Assembly (NCBI GenBank): GCA_030761205.1
Contig: JAULJL010000017.1
Span: 6,892,001-6,956,000 of the forward strand
Reading direction: 5' to 3'
Length of the DNA stretch: 64,000 nucleotides
Source of the DNA: Fremontodendron californicum
Lineage: Eukaryota > Streptophyta > Magnoliopsida > Malvales > Malvaceae
The notes below the pieces were generated by a model. The model had not been told where the DNA came from, did no database searches, and was given only the letters and a program-made list of their open reading frames with translations. Below are positions 59,388-64,000 of this stretch, piece after piece. Numbering within the stretch: position 1 is the first letter of the stretch; every line of letters begins with the position of its first letter. The position numbers and the translations under genes were made by a program.

Positions 59388-60168
59388 GGTGAGATAATAC
59401 TAATTATGACTACTCGAAAAATTATCAAGAAGTAGATTCTTATACCAATTACATTCATCAATCTGTCTTCAATCAATAATGGAATCAACAACAAGATCTT
59501 TTTGAGCCACCACCTCAAAACTCAGGTAATTCTTTAGAAGAACTTGTCAATTCTCTTGTTATTAATACTTTCAACTTCAACACGAAACAAGAGAAACAAA
59601 GACAAGTATCCAGAGTTTGGAAACACAAATGAGCCAATTGGCTAGTAGTATGGTGGGATGGGTAGCACAAAAATCTGAAGAACTCCCTGCTCAAATGATG
59701 ATTAACCCAAAGGAGAATACTACTATTGTGACTTTGAGGAATGAGGAACAAGATGAGGATGAGACAAAACCAAAGATGGATTCACTTCTTGAGGATAATG
59801 AAGCCACCATTCAAATTGAGAGTACTTCGACACCTGAGGTAACTTTTAAGGTTCCAATTTTTACTAATGTTTTTTCTCCATAATTTTCTAGTAGATTTGC
59901 AAAGTCCAAGAAGTAGGAACATGAACAACAAATTCTGAAAACCTTAAACAGCTTGCTTGTAGATGCTATTAAGCAAGTACCAAGAGATGCATCATTCCTT
60001 GACGAGCAATACACCACCAAGAGCAAATTAAAGTGTAATGACATAATAATTGTGGTGGAGAATGCATCTGCTATTGTGCAAAGACAGCTTCTTATTAAAC
60101 GCAAAGATCCGAGAAGTTTCATGCCTAAACCCGAATTTCCCAAAAAGCCAAGAAAGGGTATAGGCTAG
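59388..60168 (+). pseudogene. Gag-protease-side fragments, right of the MITE
   Basis: Resumes the gag reading (GDNTNYDYS-like) and contains SLETQMSQLASSMVGW, followed by an acidic linker and KTLNSLLVDAIKQVPRD, which corresponds to the linker before protease in related elements. Frameshifts and stops occur near 59480, 59600 and 59883. Then CTAATTGGGAGGCAGCCCAA marks the usual end of the coding section; the polymerase is absent. Confidence 0.72.
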
Positions 60169-61972
60169 GTTGAAGACAATCAACCAAGTGCTAATTGGGA
60201 GGCAGCCCAATTGGTGAAAGCATTACCAACCTGCCATACTCAGATTTGCTTTCTTTCCCTTTCTCTTTTTATTATGTTTATTTGTTAATTGTTTGTTTAG
60301 TGTTTTAGAATTATTTAGGTTCCATGAGTTTGTTTTGTTTTGAGTCTTAGTTATTTTTATTCTTATGTTATTAGTTCTTTTCTCTTACACATAATTCTTT
60401 TATGTGGGTAATAGCATTACATTGAGGACAATGTAAGAATTAAGTGTGGGGGGAAGGATTTAGGATTTCTTTTATTTTAGATTTTTTTTTTGTCTTTAAT
60501 ATTATTAATATTGTATTTTTTTGTGTGTTTTTAGTTTCTTTCCATACAATGATGAGATATGAATTGTATAGGTCTAAAACTAGTTTACTAGTAAAAAGAT
60601 TTTTCATGATAATTGAGCTTGATATCATTTTTCAATGAGTCAATGTTAATATGATATGTTGATTGAGAAAGAAGCATGTTTAGACTTAATATTGACTTGT
60701 ATAAACATCCTTGTGTTTTTTTGAGTCTATATGATTTATGCATTATACATATCAATCTAATTTCTTTCTTGAGTGATCTTATGATTACATGATTTTCTAA
60801 AACTTGTTTTAAATCGTTTGATACTATATTGATATATATGACTACATGGATATGAAAGAGGCAATAGGATTATAACCAAGGTCAAATCAGCAATCCCTTA
60901 TTAATGTTCCAAGAGAACATCCCCATTAGTGAGCCAATTTGAGCCTACATTGAATAAGCTATTTCTTTGGTAACCACATCTTTTCCCTAGCCTAAATGTA
61001 CTTATATACCTACCCTTGTTCTAAATATGGATTACATATTTTGAGACATTGCAAAACAAGAGATACTTATTGAAAATTTGGGTTGAAAAGAAAAGAAAAT
61101 GTCAAGAGAAAAAGAAATGGATCATTGTCAAATACATTCCCATATTGGAAAAAAAAAAAATTGAACCATCTCTTAAACTTTTGGTTAAAGAAAAAAATGT
61201 TACAAAGTTGGTTAGAATGAAGTAAAGGCTCAACATGAATATTTAACCTATGTTATTATGTGCTTTATAAGAGTTTTGAGAAGTTTTATTTGTATGATCT
61301 TATTATGTCTCTAAACTCTATGAAATCTTTGGAACCTTTGTGATATCTTTATTCATTTATTTTTTTAACCACATTACAATCCCTTGGCTCCATTACAACC
61401 TTGAATAAAGACCTCTTGATTTATAAAATTGCATGATCTAAATAGTGGAGAATAGGTGGACAAGCAAGCATATGGTAGAACTATTTTCATGAGATTGATT
61501 GAGTGTAAACACTTTACCACTACTTTAAAGAGTGAAAATCATGACAATATCCCATGTGAGAAGTTGAGATTAAGTTTGAATATGCATTATTTTGATTGAA
61601 ATATATTATGTTAATATTGGCTTAACTCAAACTATTTACATTCAAACATGATTTTTTGTGAAATTCTTTAAGCTATTGATTAGTTTATAAGACTTATTCA
61701 AAGATTGTCTCTAATTTATATTGAAAGGATAAGGAGTAACTATTTTTAGTGTATGTTAGTTTTTCAATGTTTGTGGGTATCATTCGAGTAAACCCTCACG
61801 AGACTAAACTTGTCCACTAATAAACACCTAGGGGTTTAAAGGCCTGTGTCACATGCTAAGTGCCACCGTGATTTCCTACGAAAGTGGACTAGATTAAATT
61901 TTCTTATTTTACTTTTATTTTATTTTGTTTTGTTTTGCTCGAGAACTAGCAAAAAGCTAAGTATGGGGTATT
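60169..61972. other. Non-coding internal part of the LTR element
   Basis: AT-rich, with no polymerase domains. It ends with the purine tract before the right LTR. Confidence 0.6.
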
Positions 61973-63516
61973 TGATAAGCTCATAAAATACACATTTTAT
62001 GCCCTTTCTATTCTTAGTTTTAGTTATGTTTTCAATCTTTATTTTGATTACTTATATTATATTTTTGAATTTTAAGTATATTTAAGAGAATGAAGTGAAA
62101 ATATGTCAATAATGATGGTAAAGAGCTTACAAAATCATAATCACAAGATGGAAGAAGACTTGGGAGTCAATAAGATCAATTTCTGGTTGCAAAGCAAGAA
62201 GGCAGATTTAACCTTCGGAGCTTGTTGCAAGGAAAACATGATGTTAAAGTCTTTATTTGAAAAAACTTCGTTCTTGACTTTTAAATCTGACTTGAATACC
62301 TTTCCAACGATATTTTACACATCTAAATCGAACAAGAAATGATCATCCGAATCAGCCGAGAAAGTGCAAGAAAACTCTGCGTCAGAAAAATGACTGGCAG
62401 AAGCTCAACACAGCGACGCCCAAAATCTGCCCAAAAAGTCCGCAAATCTAGAAAGAAAAAAAAAGTAAATTTTGCCCCCTAACTCTACTTGTGCGGCAAG
62501 GACTTGTTCCTAGGGTTTTAAAGCTCTACAAATACCATCTTTTGAGCCACAAACTAAATATCTTTTGAGAAGACTCAAGGATCATGATTCTTCTTCTTCT
62601 TCTTCTTCTTCTCCATTCTCTTAGTTTTCTTTTAGTTTTTCTTTTTAGTTTCTTTTATGTCTATGTTAACTATGCCAATGCAAGGCTAATTTTTTTTTTT
62701 TTTGGTTAAGGATGATTTCAAAGCCCTAAAACATGTTGTTTAATTGATTTTCAGATTCTATCTATCATTAATTTTCTATCAAAGTTGCTTATATTCTTCT
62801 ATAAGAATTGTTCATGATGTTGTCTTGATTTGTTTAGGTTGCAAACTAGATATATCTTGATAATTATCTAATGCTAGTTTAGGAGACATGATACGTAGCT
62901 TGTCTTGATTTCCTATTCAATAGTGGCAATTTGTGATTAATAATTATGATCAAGTTTTTGCTAATTGCAAAGTGAAACATAACCTAAGTTAAATAATTCA
63001 TGTTTATGCTTTTGTTGCTTAGATCAACCTATCTTTCTCATCATAAAGCTGTTATCACATTAAATTTAGAGATGTTTATCCTAAGTTGTTTGGTAGTTAG
63101 AGATTAAATAGTGGTATTTGTCCTATTTAACGACGAACTAAGGAAGGATTGGGGTAACACGGGAGGTTGTTATCTACGGTTGTTAACTTTGATAGATCAT
63201 TGATATTGATAGGTCTGAAATTGATTTTTAACATTGCCTAGTAATGGAGAATAAAATCTTAACTATACTTTTCTCTTAATTGACTTCTTCTATTTACTTA
63301 TTTGCACTCTTATTATTCTGATTTGCTTTAGTTTTAATTATTTCAAAAAACCCCTTTTCCTTTATTTTCTTTTCTTATTCTTTGAATTGAAATAATAAAC
63401 CAATAATTGACAAATTGAAACCCAATCCCTGAGGACTCGACCCTTGCTTACTACTATACTTATAATTGATCTTTTTATTACAAGGTTAAATAAGATACAC
63501 TATTTTTAGTGCATCA
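61973..63516 (+). repeat. 3' LTR
   Basis: Begins TGATAAGCTCATAAAATACA and ends TTTTTAGTGCATCA, 1544 bp against 1541 bp in the 5' copy. Confidence 0.92.
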
Positions 63517-64000
63517 GAGGGGTTGGATTTAAAGATCTTGTTACTTGGAACAAAGCCTGTATCATTAACATATTTGGTCTCTATTGACCAAAGCTGGCTC
63601 ACTTTGGACCACCTGAACTGAGGCATATATCCTTACAGATTGGACTATTTGGCAGGCACCTGCAACCCAAAGTAGCATCTGGAGTTTGAGGAAATTGTTG
63701 CAGCTAAGGCAAATAGCTGCCCAGTTTAAAAGGCAACAAAGAGGGAGAACTTGGAAGTTTCCTAACTCTAAATACTCTGTGGGTAAAGTCTGGAATGAAT
63801 CAGGTTTGTAAAGCCAAGAGTTGGGTGGGATAAGCTGTTGTGGTTCATCTATTACTTACTCAAGCATGCAGTGATTTCTTGGATGGCCCATCCCTAATAA
63901 GTTGCCTACTAAGGATCGGCTACACTCATGGGGTCTTGATGTTAATAGAGAATGTGTGCTCTGCCACTCCATGCAGGAATCAAGAGATCATATGTTTTCT

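Larger units (their letters stand above)
56650..63516 (+). mobile_element. Non-autonomous Ty3/gypsy element inserted in the LINE
   Basis: A 6.9-kb plus-strand element with two LTRs of about 1.54 kb (56650-58190 and 61973-63516), TG...CA ends, an aspartate-tRNA primer site at 58191 and a purine tract (GCTAAGTATGGGGTATT) before the right LTR. Flanks GAAGG and GAGGG differ at one base. Deleting the element rejoins the LINE frame at a Glu-Gly-Gly block. Inside are only gag-like fragments and an hAT MITE, with no polymerase. It is related in LTR sequence to the element in cyclin C intron 3, in opposite orientation. Confidence 0.92.
55675..64000 (+). mobile_element. L1-like LINE, deleted and interrupted
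   Basis: Plus-strand pieces flank the LTR element at 56650-63516. The left piece, from about 55675, encodes a DUF4283-like region (NSYWQNSVVAQLIGRVPNFI, then RKWESGMKTLDFNMEKLPVW), broken by stops and shifts. After a deletion comes the C-terminal part of reverse transcriptase (ITARINNWATKF). The right piece continues with EGGLGFKDL-like sequence and a zf-RVT zinc-binding region ending ECVLCHSMQESRDHMF at the window edge. This is the usual order of plant L1-type LINEs, with most of the endonuclease and polymerase missing. It probably lies in an intron of the kinase gene. Its left border is approximate, and it runs past the window. Confidence 0.85.

Noticed and set aside
1..64000. CRISPR array, tRNA or rRNA genes, phage or plasmid functions, novel defence-like system
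   Set aside because: No regularly spaced direct repeats, cloverleaf-like tRNA signature, rRNA sequence or prokaryotic gene was found. I could not support any previously undescribed gene system beyond the transposon structures reported.

Overview
This window reads as nuclear DNA of a dicot plant. The genes carry GT-AG introns with close plant homologues (galacturonosyltransferase, CYP82 cytochromes P450, cyclin C, a MAK-like protein kinase). The intergenic DNA is very AT-rich and full of plant-type transposons: Ty3/gypsy LTR elements, an L1-like LINE, and hAT-, Mutator- and Tourist-type MITEs. Nothing bacterial, viral or organellar was seen, and no rRNA, tRNA or CRISPR array. I cannot name the species.

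Layout. 1-10 kb: no convincing gene; AT-rich DNA with a cluster of GC-rich MITEs, a short LTR-like insertion with a perfect TATTA duplication, and a 21-bp minisatellite. 10.2-11.2 kb: a two-exon gene for a 47-residue protein. 12.3-13.9 kb: an hAT-like and a Tourist-like MITE. 15.25-16.55 kb: a gene for an uncharacterised membrane protein, in two blocks joined either by a 73-nt intron or across a frameshift. 18.2-19.9 kb: three more MITEs. 21.2-23.4 kb: a complete three-exon GAUT8/QUASIMODO1-type gene for pectin synthesis (566 aa). 24.0-39.1 kb: a minus-strand CYP82 cluster with one frameshifted copy, one intact copy (525 aa) and one decayed exon-2 fragment. It is interrupted by an internally deleted chromovirus and by a Helitron-like/pectinesterase chimera. 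39.4-50.6 kb: a complete nine-exon cyclin C gene (257 aa) with a 6.1-kb LTR element in its third intron. 51.2-55.6 kb: the 3' half of a minus-strand MHK/CDKF-4-like kinase gene. 55.7-64.0 kb: a LINE split by another LTR element, which itself carries an hAT MITE. This nest probably sits in a kinase intron, since the N-lobe exons are not in the window.

How the genes relate. GAUT8 and the first P450 converge tail to tail, as do cyclin C and the kinase. The P450s form a local duplicated family. No operon-like or co-functional system is evident. The notable content is the transposon structure: seven MITEs with strong and two with weaker target-site duplications, four copies of one 9-bp-duplication MITE around the cyclin C/kinase 3' ends, two related non-autonomous LTR elements in opposite orientation, a four-level nest, and a fused Helitron-pectinesterase reading frame.
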